NCBI GenBank assembly: GCA_035294005.1
Contig: DATGLT010000078.1
Span: 1-25,799, forward strand
Length of the DNA: 25,799 nt
Origin: JANXQE01 sp035294005
GTDB taxonomy: Bacteria; Verrucomicrobiota; Verrucomicrobiia; Limisphaerales; UBA8199
Direction: 5' to 3'
The translations under genes and the position numbers were made by a program. The notes under the pieces were generated by a model. That model made no database searches, was not told the origin of the DNA, and worked only from the letters and a program-made list of their open reading frames with translations. This document shows, piece by piece, positions 8,609 to 16,324 of the stretch (positions are counted from its first letter, which is position 1; each line of letters starts with the position of its first letter).

Positions 8609-8748
8609 TGGGTTGGGGAAAAACCGAAGGTTTTCATGACTTCTGACGAGCGGGAGACTACTGGCGGTGACCCGGCACGGCAAGCACCGCGACGGCACTA
8701 ATGCACCGGTTAATTTTCAAAACGCCGGGATGGCGCGCGTGAAAGGGA

Positions 8749-9405
8749 TTATTTCTTCAGCCCCTTGCGTTCCAACGTTTTGACTTCTCGTTTGATCAGG
8801 CGCGATACGCGGTGGCGCACCACGTAAACTTTGGCTATGCTGGCGCAAAGCAATTCTCCCACATCCCGCGCGGACATCCCTTTTACGGTTTGAAGGTAGA
8901 AGATCTGATAGTGCTCGGGAGCAATCTTGCGTTTGACTCGCTCCATCGCCGCATCCAGAAGGTTTTTCCGCCATTCCTCGTCCCAAAGATTTTCAAAATC
9001 CTTCCCATCTGCGGCCGCGGCGATTTCGGCAACGTCGCCTGTGGAGGTGTCGCTTGCGAGCGGCACAAAGGCATGCTTGGGAGAACGGGCCTTCCGAAGG
9101 TGATCAATAATTCGATTACGAGTCACGCGCATCAGCCAGCCTTTGAACGAGCAGATTTCGGGCTCATACCTGAAATTCTCCATGTTCCGTGAAATGCCGA
9201 TAATGGTTTCCTGCACAACATCTTCCGCATCAGCGTCGGAAAGCCCCGCTTTGATGGCCGCGCAATAAATGAGTTTCCAATACGTATCAAAAAACTCCTG
9301 CCAGGAGTTGTGATCGTCCAGGTCACGCAGGCGCTCCAGCAGGCTCAGGCGCGTAGGCGCCAGTTCGCCGGGGTCAGAGACAACAGGCATGTTCGGCATT
9401 TCCAC
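8749..9405 (-). CDS. ECF-type RNA polymerase sigma factor
   Basis: A 218-residue sigma-70 family protein. Region 2 spans about residues 25-100, with DAEDVVQETIIGISRNM (core-binding helix) and FKGWLMRVTRNRIIDHLRKA (-10 recognition). A variable acidic linker lies at about 105-140. Region 4 (about 145-215) ends with the helix-turn-helix MSARDVGELLCASIAKVYVV and a basic tail. No region 1.1 or 3 is present, so it belongs to the ECF type. Such factors switch on small regulons after a signal. No adjacent anti-sigma factor is seen. Three Met codons lie close together at the start; the first is chosen, and the promoter-like elements upstream leave little or no leader. It is divergent from the aminotransferase gene. 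Confidence 0.92.
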   Translation of the reverse strand: MEMPNMPVVSDPGELAPTRLSLLERLRDLDDHNSWQEFFDTYWKLIYCAAIKAGLSDADAEDVVQETIIGISRNMENFRYEPEICSFKGWLMRVTRNRIIDHLRKARSPKHAFVPLASDTSTGDVAEIAAAADGKDFENLWDEEWRKNLLDAAMERVKRKIAPEHYQIFYLQTVKGMSARDVGELLCASIAKVYVVRHRVSRLIKREVKTLERKGLKK

Positions 9406-9410
9406 CTACA

Positions 9411-9439
9411 TCAATCGTAAAATAAAACGGATCCTTACA
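9411..9439 (-). promoter_or_regulatory. ECF-type promoter candidate of the sigma factor gene
   Basis: On the minus strand TGTAAGG (9439-9433) is followed after 15 bases by CGATTGA (9417-9411). A GTAA-type -35 with a CGAT-type -10 is typical of promoters read by ECF sigma factors, so the gene may regulate itself. Transcription would begin at about the annotated start codon. Confidence 0.35.
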
Positions 9440-9549
9440 AAAAAATGCTTTTTTCAGGCAGTATTTTGCTCCCCGATGGCCCGGGTTACGAGCATAAATC
9501 GGCGCGTGCCAGGCTTTTTCTTTCCATTCCATTTCCATAGATTCACGGT

Positions 9550-10764
9550 GTGCAACGGAAAATTCGGTCGAAGGCAGGACCTGGCACGCTACTCGGTCAT
9601 TGGGGACTGGCGCGTGGTTCGGTCCTTTTAAATCACGGCTCATTCGGGGCGTGCCCGACGCCCATTCTTGAGTTGCAGCAGGAGTTGAGGGCGCAAATGG
9701 AGGCTGAACCGGTCCAATTCCTTTGGAGGCATTACGACGAGCGGTTGCAAGCCTCGCGGCGAATCGTGGCGCGGTTCGTTGGAGCGCGAGAGCAGGATTT
9801 GGTTTTCGTGACAAACGCCACCACCGGCGTAAACGCGGTGGCGCGTTCGATCGAATTGCGGCCGGGCGACGAACTGCTGACCACCAACCACGATTACAAC
9901 GCCTGCCATAATGTGCTGAGGGAAACAGCGCGACGCGCGGGAGCCCGCCTGGTCGTCGCCAATATCCCGTTTCCGTTACGGAATTCGGAACAAATCCTGT
10001 CAGCCATTCTCGAATCGGCAACCCGCAGAACCCGGCTCGCCCTGATCGACCACGTCACCAGCAACACCGCCGTGATTTTTCCAGTCGAGCGGATCGTGCG
10101 CGAACTTGAACAGCGCGGCATCGACACACTGATCGACGGTGCGCATGCACCCGGGATGGTGCCATTGAACCTGCGGAGACTTTCGCCGGCGTACTACACC
10201 GCAAATCTCCACAAATGGGTTTGCGCGCCCAAAGGCGCTGCCTTCTTGTGGGTCCGCGACGACCGGCAGGAAGCGATTCAACCTGCAGTCATCAGCCACG
10301 GCAACAACACGCCGCGCCCCGGGTTTTCAAGTTTCCAGGATCGGTTTGATTGGTGCGGGACATTTGACCCGTCCGCCTGGTTTTGCGCCGGGGCGGCGAT
10401 TGAATGGATGGCTGGGTTGCTCCCTGGCGGCTGGCAGGCTATCCGCAGGACAAACCGGTCGCTAGCGCTTGCGGCGAGAAAGCTCCTGTGCAAGCGGTTG
10501 GACGTCACCGCACCATGCCCGGAATTGATGCTGGGAGCTATGGCGACGCTGCCGTTGCCGGACCCGCTGCAGGGCACACCCAAAACTGAAAAGATAGACC
10601 CCGAGCAATCCAGGCTGCATGACGAGTTCGGCATCGAAGTCCCGTTTGTGCGGATCGGGGCCCCCCAAAAAAGGTACTTTCGGATTTCAGCCCAACTCTA
10701 CAATTCACTGGTGGACTATGAGAAGCTGGCTCAAGGGATCCAAAAACTGCTCCCTACCGGGTAG
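9550..10764 (+). CDS. Class V PLP-dependent aminotransferase (isopenicillin N epimerase-like)
   Basis: A 404-residue fold-type I PLP enzyme. LLNHGSFGACP (about 26-36) is the family's N-terminal substrate-pocket motif. FVTNATTGVNAVAR binds the PLP phosphate, DHVTSNTAVIFP and DGAHAPGMVPLN hold the PLP-ring aspartate and the following histidine, and K222 in NLHKWVCAPKGAA forms the Schiff base. This layout matches the CefD/NifS-like class V group, often annotated as isopenicillin N epimerase but usually of unknown substrate. The GTG at 9550 is the first start in frame; a start some codons later is possible, because the first 15 residues are not conserved in character. The 3-prime end overlaps by 11 bp the convergent small gene on the opposite strand. 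Confidence 0.9.
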   Translation: MQRKIRSKAGPGTLLGHWGLARGSVLLNHGSFGACPTPILELQQELRAQMEAEPVQFLWRHYDERLQASRRIVARFVGAREQDLVFVTNATTGVNAVARSIELRPGDELLTTNHDYNACHNVLRETARRAGARLVVANIPFPLRNSEQILSAILESATRRTRLALIDHVTSNTAVIFPVERIVRELEQRGIDTLIDGAHAPGMVPLNLRRLSPAYYTANLHKWVCAPKGAAFLWVRDDRQEAIQPAVISHGNNTPRPGFSSFQDRFDWCGTFDPSAWFCAGAAIEWMAGLLPGGWQAIRRTNRSLALAARKLLCKRLDVTAPCPELMLGAMATLPLPDPLQGTPKTEKIDPEQSRLHDEFGIEVPFVRIGAPQKRYFRISAQLYNSLVDYEKLAQGIQKLLPTG

Positions 10765-11059
10765 ACCGCGGAACGCAGGAAAAGCATTGCGTCGAAGCCA
10801 CTTTCGGGATGTCCGGCCACTCGAAATCGGGGCAAATATGGATTGTACGGCCGTACTCAAGCAAGTGGGCCTGCGAACGTTCAACCACCTCATCGTTCAG
10901 GAGCAACTGGAATTCAAAACGCTGCGCAACCGCACGCGTTAACCACACCCAAAGCCCCTCCTGGATGCGCGCGAGGCGCTGGCCTGCGTCCTGCCGAAGC
11001 GAGCCGCCGTCGCCACGGATGTAAATGGCATCAGCCACCCCGAGGTCACAATGAACCAT
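10754..11059 (-). CDS. Small beta-sandwich protein, probably carbohydrate-binding-like (E-set/CBM type)
   Basis: The ATG at 11059 gives 101 residues; the same frame extends to 11170 but the extra part looks non-coding. The body reads AVMVHCDLGVADAIYIRGDG, then GLWVWLT, FEFQLLLNDEV, LEYGRTIHICPDFEW. This order of strand, glycine turn, Trp-rich strand and 'FEFxLLLNDE' resembles starch-binding beta-sandwich domains and short stand-alone proteins common in Verrucomicrobiota. Two positions where such domains usually carry tryptophan are Q and V here (SLRQDAG, NDEVVERS), so binding may be weakened. It has no signal peptide and no enzyme domain. It overlaps the aminotransferase end by 11 bp. A chance open frame is possible but unlikely given the strand pattern. 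Confidence 0.55.
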   Translation of the reverse strand: MVHCDLGVADAIYIRGDGGSLRQDAGQRLARIQEGLWVWLTRAVAQRFEFQLLLNDEVVERSQAHLLEYGRTIHICPDFEWPDIPKVASTQCFSCVPRSTR

Positions 11060-11298
11060 AACCGCACTGCGTCGAGGAAGGTCACTGAACCGTGACCGGC
11101 AGGGCGTCCCGGCCCGGGCAGCCCCCACCTCCCTTAGCGGTTTTAAGGCTTTGTGTGACGAAATCCTCATGCCTCAACGCCACCCTACGCCGCTACAAGA
11201 TGCCGCACAACGACGGGAAGGTAACGGCCCTGTTACAATCCTGCGGCAACTTGCGGCGGGCAGTATTCAGGCTTAGGTTTGATAGGGAGAATTGACCT

Positions 11299-12081
11299 AT
11301 GCTCAGGAAAACCAAGGATCTCAACGGGTGCAGGCTCTCGGCCGTCGATGGCGACGTCGGCCATTTGAAGGATTTCCTGTTTGATGACCAATCCTGGACA
11401 ATTCGTTACCTCGTCGCTGATACCGGAAATTGGCTCCCGGGCAGGCGCGTGCTGCTGTCGCCCTTCGCGGTTTCGAATTTGCCTGGCGAGCAGGGCGAAA
11501 CGGTTGGATTCAATCTCACAAAAAAGCAGATTAAAGACAGCCCTTCGATCGAAGAGCACCAACCTGTGTCGCGGCATTACGAGCAGCAATATTTCCAATA
11601 TTACGGCTGGCCAAACTATTGGCCCGGTCCGCTGTTGTGGGGGCCGGTCGAGGCTCCCTGGGGCTTTCTGCCTGCGCAGCTGCAGTTACCACCGCGCCCG
11701 CAAGAACAAACCCCGCCCAAGGAACTGCACCTGCGGAGTGTTGCCGATATCACCGGTTTCGCCGGTTACCAGATACAAGCGCTGGATCAGCTTTTCGGAC
11801 ACGTCGAGTATTGCCTTTTTGAGGATCAAACCTGGGCTTTACGGTACTTCGTTTGTGACACACACAGTTGGTGGCCGGGCAAGCACTTCCTGCTTTCGCC
11901 CCAGTGGCTCGCCTGGGTCAGTTGGTCGGAGTCGAGCGTCTATGTCGATCTCGACCGGGCCGCAATCCGGCATGCGCCCGAGTACAACCCGGCCCTCGAG
12001 TTAACGCGCTCTTTTGAAGAGAAGCTCTATGCTCATTACAACCGGGAGCCGTATTGGAGAAAACAAAGGGTCGCCGCGTGA
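11299..12081 (+). CDS. Double PRC-barrel domain protein
   Basis: A 260-residue protein with two PRC-barrel repeats. The first (about 1-80) reads LNGCRLSAVDGDVGHLKDFL, then WTIRYLVADTGNWLPGRRVL and SPFAVS. The second (about 145-230) repeats this: ITGFAGYQIQALDQLFGHVE, WALRYFVCDTHSWWPGKHFL and SPQWL. The linker between them is very rich in Tyr, Trp, Pro and Gln. PRC barrels bind partners in photosynthetic reaction centres and in RimM; stand-alone double forms are common in soil bacteria, and their role is unknown, perhaps in stress. A good ribosome binding site (AGGGAGA) sits 8 bp before the ATG. No membrane segment or signal peptide is visible. It is convergent with the zinc-ribbon gene. Confidence 0.9.
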   Translation: MLRKTKDLNGCRLSAVDGDVGHLKDFLFDDQSWTIRYLVADTGNWLPGRRVLLSPFAVSNLPGEQGETVGFNLTKKQIKDSPSIEEHQPVSRHYEQQYFQYYGWPNYWPGPLLWGPVEAPWGFLPAQLQLPPRPQEQTPPKELHLRSVADITGFAGYQIQALDQLFGHVEYCLFEDQTWALRYFVCDTHSWWPGKHFLLSPQWLAWVSWSESSVYVDLDRAAIRHAPEYNPALELTRSFEEKLYAHYNREPYWRKQRVAA

Positions 12082-12144
12082 AAGGAAACGCGCGGCAGCA
12101 GGAATGAATATCCTGCAGGAACCGGCCTAAAGTGGGCCCTCAGC

Positions 12145-12447
12145 TTAGTCGCCGAAGAGCTTCTTCAAATCCTCGCGTGCCTTGTTCTCGCGGGCGCGAT
12201 CTTCGGCAGGCGGGACAAACTCGCGGCGGACCATGTCGAAGTATTCGCAATAATTGGCGAGGTGCTTTTCGGCAACAGGGTCGGCTCTGCGATCCCGACA
12301 CTGCTGAGCCACTCGAGAATCGTAGCTGACGCAGTTGAGGCAGACCCTCAGATCGGAACCGCAGGTATGACACGTTTCGGACCGCCCGGGCCCGCCAGGA
12401 AGGCGGTACTCGGTTCCGCACTTCCAGCAATGTTTCGTCAATGCCAT
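12145..12447 (-). CDS. Small zinc-ribbon protein of unknown function
   Basis: A 100-residue protein with three CxxC pairs: C7/C10 (CWKC), C26/C29 (CHTC) and C36/C39 (CLNC), plus C50. The first two pairs probably hold one zinc; the third pair and C50 may hold another. After C50 comes NYCEYFDMVRREF and a charged helical tail ending in KKLFGD. Small proteins with this layout occur widely in Verrucomicrobiota and Acidobacteriota without a known role; they may bind nucleic acid or protein. The start is the ATG at 12447. The upstream DUF2721 gene lies 78 bp away on the same strand, so the two may be one operon. Confidence 0.8.
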   Translation of the reverse strand: MALTKHCWKCGTEYRLPGGPGRSETCHTCGSDLRVCLNCVSYDSRVAQQCRDRRADPVAEKHLANYCEYFDMVRREFVPPAEDRARENKAREDLKKLFGD

Positions 12448-12525
12448 GAAACCATTATAATCGCGCAGCCCAAGCGAACCAAAGCCGAAACGGACCTCAC
12501 GGAGGACCGTCCCCGCCCTGCGCCC

Positions 12526-12972
12526 TTAGCCTTCACCTTTCAACTCAAGCTTCAGCGCATGCAACGACAGCTGGATATCCCTGATGAATGCGATCAACGA
12601 GGCGATGAGAGACAAAAGGCAGCAGATAAAAAGCAGGACGATGCAGAGCCCCGCCTCGATGCGCGTTAACACGGCCACAAACAGAATGATAATTAAGAAA
12701 GCGGCCAAGAGCAGGCACATCGCCGCCATGATGATTGAAAACCGGATCACGCGAGCGCGCCGATACAGGATTTCCACCTGCCCGGCCAGGCGCTGGCGTT
12801 GGGTCTGGTCCACCTCCCTCACTTCCCGCCCCAACGCCCGAGATCGGTCCACCGCCCGCCCAAACCGGTTGGTCAGCGTCAGCAGGAGCAACCCGACTCC
12901 GGAAATCAGGATTACAGGTCCAATGGCCACCTGAAGCACAGGGATCAAATCGTGGATTGGAATGGCTGCCAC
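12526..12972 (-). CDS. DUF2721 family membrane protein
   Basis: A 148-residue inner-membrane protein. The N-terminal segment (about 8-33) holds the family motif GPVILISGVGLLLLTLTNRFGRAVDRSR, given here only as its key parts ISGVGLLLLTLTNR and GRAVDRSR. A charged cytoplasmic helix follows (about 40-68), then two further hydrophobic segments (about 75-100 and 106-130) and a short cytoplasmic tail ending in LKGEG. This three-segment layout and the length fit DUF2721, whose function is not known. It is transcribed toward the zinc-ribbon gene and probably shares its mRNA. No signs of truncation. Confidence 0.85.
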   Translation of the reverse strand: MAAIPIHDLIPVLQVAIGPVILISGVGLLLLTLTNRFGRAVDRSRALGREVREVDQTQRQRLAGQVEILYRRARVIRFSIIMAAMCLLLAAFLIIILFVAVLTRIEAGLCIVLLFICCLLSLIASLIAFIRDIQLSLHALKLELKGEG

Positions 12973-13094
12973 GAGCCCAAGCTATTGCCAAGGGACCACA
13001 TTGACAAAGCTTGAATTGCGGTCACCTGGCATTGACGAGCTCAAGACATGCGGATTGAATGGGAAGCCAAAAGAGCCCATATTGTGTTGAGTCG

Positions 13095-13859
13095 ATGAAA
13101 GAGTCGGTTGACATTCGAAGGATTTTAAAAAATTGGCCGTACGACCCCGATAATGACGCGCGACTGGCCAAAGGGGATGACGGACGGGAAATCCTCCAGG
13201 TCCGCACACCCGTTGGGATTGAACAGTACGAACTGGACGGGCGCCCCGACGGGGAACGGCCCTACGGCCTTGAATCGGTGCTGGAATATTACCTGAAGCA
13301 GCTCGCCGAAGCCGAAGCCCAGGGCGGCGAAGGCGAATTCAAACTTGGCCGGCGTGAGTGCAACGAGTTGTTTAGCGAAGGCACGCTTTACTATTTCCGT
13401 TACGTGCGGCTCTTTCAGCTGAAAGACTGGGCCAGAACCGTGCGCGATACCGCGCGCAACCTGAGAGTGTTTGACCTGGTCCACGACCACGCCAGGAGAC
13501 ACGAAGACCAGCAGTTTCTCGAGAAGTGGCGACCTTACATTATCCGGGTCAACACCAGCGCGGCCGCAATGCTCGAATTGGAGAAACAAGCCTATGACGC
13601 CGCATTGCGCATAGCGAACGAGGGCGTCAGACAAATCGAGCAACTCGATGACTACGAAGACGAAACCTTCCAATTCGAACGGAACCGTTCCATCCACGCC
13701 CTCCAGGAGCTTGCTTCTCAAATTGAGAAGAATCGGCCTTTATCCGAACTTGAGCAATTGGAAGGTCAGTTGCGCAGGGCAATAGAAAAGCAGGAATTTG
13801 AGCGCGCTGCCCTCCTGCGCGACCGAATCAGGGAGTTGCGAAAGCAGCAAATCTGCTGA
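13095..13859 (+). CDS. UVR-motif (UvrB/UvrC) containing protein
   Basis: The ATG at 13095 gives 254 residues, beginning MKESVDIRRILKNWPYD; an ATG 12 codons earlier is possible but its extension looks non-coding. The body is acidic and helical, with an N-terminal piece resembling small conserved proteins of unknown function (DNDARLAKGDDGREILQVRT). The C-terminus ends in a UVR motif: LEGQLRRAIEKQEFERAALL followed by RDRIRELR. UVR motifs form a helical hairpin that joins UvrB to UvrC, and also occur in ClpC/McsA-type stress proteins. No catalytic domain is seen, so this is probably an adaptor. It is convergent with the YqgE gene, 38 bp apart. Confidence 0.8.
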   Translation: MKESVDIRRILKNWPYDPDNDARLAKGDDGREILQVRTPVGIEQYELDGRPDGERPYGLESVLEYYLKQLAEAEAQGGEGEFKLGRRECNELFSEGTLYYFRYVRLFQLKDWARTVRDTARNLRVFDLVHDHARRHEDQQFLEKWRPYIIRVNTSAAAMLELEKQAYDAALRIANEGVRQIEQLDDYEDETFQFERNRSIHALQELASQIEKNRPLSELEQLEGQLRRAIEKQEFERAALLRDRIRELRKQQIC

Positions 13860-13897
13860 CCGAACCCGAGCCGCGCGGTTGCGACTCAGGGCGCGGA

Positions 13898-14458
13898 TCA
13901 GTTCAGCGACAAGTCCTCCGGCATTTGAGCCAGGAGCCGGTACTGCCAGCCTTTCTGCTTCAAAATCTTTTGCCAGAGCAATTCCGGGCGTGTGTCAAAA
14001 ACGAGGTCCAGCGATGCTGGATGCGTCAGCCAGGCGTCCCGTTTGATTTCGTCTTCAAGTTGCCCAGGGCTCCACCCGGCGTACCCGGCGAACATCTTAA
14101 CCCGCTGCGTGGACGAGAACGATTCGCCAACTTCGATCAAAGCGTCGAGCGAATGGCCGAGGCTGAGATTTGGCATCACGTTCGCATCGGGGATAAACGC
14201 GTCGTTGAGCAGATAACTGAGGGCTGAGGGCTGGACCGGGCCGCCGAGGAACAACGGGGAAGCGCGCAGTTTCTCGGGAAGGTCCGCTACGATCATGTCT
14301 CCGGCGTTGGTGCCGGCCGAGCGGTTGAGGACCAGGCCAAAAGCCCCTTCAGGATCGTGCTCGCAAATCAGCACAACCGTCCTTTGGAAAAAGGAGCCGC
14401 GCAATTGCCCGCTATCCAGCAGCAACTGCCCTTTCAAGAACTTCTTACTGGCCGCCAT
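13898..14458 (-). CDS. YqgE/AlgH family protein (DUF179)
   Basis: The ATG at 14458 gives 186 residues, beginning MAASKKFLKGQLLLDSG, as in the family; the longer frame from 14503 adds 15 residues that do not look conserved. Family motifs are present: GQLLLDSGQLRGSFFQRTVV at the start, EGAFGLVLNR, FLGGPVQ, and FAGYAGWSPGQLEDEI in the C-terminal half. These proteins are cytoplasmic, fold as a compact alpha/beta unit and are of unknown biochemical function; AlgH was linked to alginate regulation in Pseudomonas. Length (180-190) is normal. It lies about 285 bp from tRNA-Gly and is on the opposite strand. Confidence 0.93.
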   Translation of the reverse strand: MAASKKFLKGQLLLDSGQLRGSFFQRTVVLICEHDPEGAFGLVLNRSAGTNAGDMIVADLPEKLRASPLFLGGPVQPSALSYLLNDAFIPDANVMPNLSLGHSLDALIEVGESFSSTQRVKMFAGYAGWSPGQLEDEIKRDAWLTHPASLDLVFDTRPELLWQKILKQKGWQYRLLAQMPEDLSLN

Positions 14459-14704
14459 GGAGCTGTCGGGTTTTCGGCTAACCCTATGACCAATCTGGAT
14501 CAAAAATCGCGCATGTCAAAGCTTTGTGACCGGGAAAACAAGAGGCCAGAGCGCCACGATCCACCTCCCAGGCCCGCGCACCCGCCGAAGTAACGAGCCG
14601 GATTCGACGCTTGCTTCCGCCCGGTTTGCCCCCCCGTGAGGTCGGCAGGTGCAAGCTGTCCCGCAGGCTGCCGGCTACCCGGTTACCCGGCCTCCGAGGC
14701 ACAA

Positions 14705-14732
14705 TTGACAAGCCCGTTTCACCCATTAGACT
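14705..14732 (+). promoter_or_regulatory. Promoter of tRNA-Gly
   Basis: A perfect -35 TTGACA (14705-14710), 16 bases, and a -10-like TAGACT (14727-14732) stand 10 bases before the tRNA 5-prime end at 14743. This spacing suits a tRNA with a very short leader. Confidence 0.6.
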
Positions 14733-14742
14733 TTGAACCGTT

Positions 14743-14816
<74 letters not shown>

Positions 14817-15083
14817 ATCTCCAAAACCATCGGTAAAACAGGCATCTTGTGCACGTTTAGTGTTACTGGCGCTCAATCCTACAACACTTTCCTACAACAA
14901 ATTCAAACCGATTCAACCTCGCCCAAGGTTGCCAGGGTAGGGGCGAGAGCAAGAGATGGAGAGTCCGGCGAGCGGTAGATTTCCGCGCCCAAAAAACACC
15001 TGTAATCTGGCGCCGATTCCGCAGCGGGACACAACACCAGAGCTTCGGGCCTTCGCTCCACACCGCTGAACGGGAGGGTTGCG

Positions 15084-15356
15084 GTGGTGTCAGTGAGGCC
15101 TCACCCCGCTACGTTTCCCAAGGAGCTGCCGGATATGTGCATTCGCTTGCACGGATGGCGTGAGGACCTTGTTGTCATGGATCCCTTTCTCGGAATTGGT
15201 AGCTCTGCTATTGCGGCAGTGGAAGCTGGTGTGGCCAGATTTATCGGGTCTGAAATTGACAAAACGTACCTCAGCGTGGCTCAGGAACGTTTGCAAAGTG
15301 CGAGAAATACTTGGAATGGAACCGGCGCCCTGTTTGAAAGGGCCTGCGGAACGTGA
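15084..15356 (+). pseudogene. C-terminal remnant of an N4/N6 DNA methyltransferase
   Basis: The 90-residue frame begins at a GTG and reads RPHPATFPKELPDMCIRLHG, then VVMDPFLGIGSSAIAAVEAG and FIGSEIDKTYLSVAQERL. These are motif X (HPATFP), motif I (DPFLGIGS, binds S-adenosylmethionine) and the acidic residue of motif II (GSEID) from the beta-class layout, where the catalytic DPPY half comes first. That first half is missing, and no frame upstream supplies it. The piece is therefore about the last third of a methylase of about 250-300 residues. It lies between the two tRNA-Gly repeats, fitting a decayed restriction-modification or phage gene. It is very unlikely to be active. Confidence 0.75.
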
Positions 15357-15388
15357 TTCAGGGTGAGGCTGAGCCGAGAGGCAATCCT

Positions 15389-15613
15389 TCAATCCTTCGT
15401 CGACAACCTGCGCGTCAGGAAGTCCATCTTGCCTATTCCCACCTCCACCCGTTCCAGGACGTTCCCTTTTGGATCAATGATGATCGTGGTTGGCGTGGCG
15501 ACGACACGGTAACGCCTCACGGTTTTCCACACTCGCAATGGTCCACCCTCACGACCTTTCTCTCGATGCGCAGATCGTTTGGGAACCACCACCATGCTTG
15601 TGAGCTGACTCAC
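15389..15613 (-). pseudogene. C-terminal remnant of a TlpA/thioredoxin-like protein
   Basis: A 74-residue frame ending at 15389 reads KTVRRYRVVATPTTIIIDPK, then GNVLERVEVGIGKMDFLTRRL. The motif VATPTTIIID is the cis-proline strand of the thioredoxin fold, followed by the usual 'G.V...'. The N-terminal half with the CxxC redox site is missing; the 25 residues before the match do not resemble the family. It is probably a broken thiol-disulfide protein from the ResA/TlpA group. It stands opposite to, and 32 bp from, the methylase remnant inside the putative element. Confidence 0.6.
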
Positions 15614-15926
15614 TCCTCGCCTTCGTAATAGTCCGCCTCAACCATGCGAAAGGCTATCAGCTATCGATGGCTCGAAGGCAACCGGGGAATGTATCCAGAG
15701 TTCGCCGGAAGCCAACCGAACCACCGTCATGCGATGGCCGACGCGCAACCGGGTGCATTTAAAGGCCGCTCCAGCTCCCAGAGGTTGGAATCAAGTTGGT
15801 TCACCACGGAATCCTCCGTAACACACGGAGCAGAATGAGGCCAGTCTTAACGTCTTAACTGAGGCAACGCCTTTCGGCATTTCGCATGCGTTACCGGAAC
15901 TGTCAGCAAAAACATCAGCAAAGGTA

Positions 15927-15957
15927 CCACGTGGCTTCAATTCCCATCACCCGCTCC
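15927..15957 (+). repeat. Putative attachment site copy 2 (duplicate of tRNA-Gly 3-prime end)
   Basis: A 31-base near copy of the tRNA-Gly 3-prime end (CCACGTGG, one mismatch, TTC, one mismatch, then ATTCCCATCACCCGCTCC) without the rest of the tRNA. It marks the far end of a 1,142-bp segment, consistent with attR after integration at the tRNA. Confidence 0.7.
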
Positions 15958-16324
15958 GGCCTTTTCACATCGGAACCCCCGGATTCCAGTGTGATTCTTT
16001 GTCGTCCTTTGCCTGATTCTGATCATTCCACCGTTGCACGATTTTCTCCGCGGATTTTTTGAGCCGGACCCCATGCTGCCGGGAGCGGTTGCTTCATGGA
16101 ATTAACCCCAATCCACTTATTACGGTGTCAAAAAGCTCGGCTTTTAGTCCAAGTCATTGCGGAGAACGGGGCAGGCATAAAATAGAACCATGGCCAAAAT
16201 CGTGACCTTGTCTGCAGTTGCGTAGCCGCCGACGTAAGGAGGCGGATTTTTTGGGATCGACATTAAACCTGCCGCTCGCACCAACCTTCAGCAATTTGGC
16301 CGCTTTCTTGCTGTTTGAGGCTCC
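15958..16324. other. Gene-free stretch between the att-like copy and the membrane peptidase gene
   Basis: No protein-like frame is seen in either strand. It contains the CCGCC/GGCGG hairpin with a T tract (16226-16252) described separately. The rest shows no recognisable gene, RNA or repeat. It may be further decayed island material. Confidence 0.4.
16226..16252 (+). terminator. Short GC-rich hairpin with T tract
   Basis: CCGCC (16226-16230) pairs with GGCGG (16241-16245) across 10 bases and is followed by A and six T. It could end a plus-strand transcript. Such CGCCGACGTAAGGAGGCG-type units also recur between genes in some Verrucomicrobiota, so it may instead be a dispersed repeat; this is from memory and unverified. 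Confidence 0.35.

Noticed and set aside
12545..12991. 148-residue frame overlapping the DUF2721 gene
   Set aside because: Same strand, other frame; the DUF2721 frame has clear membrane segments and family motif.
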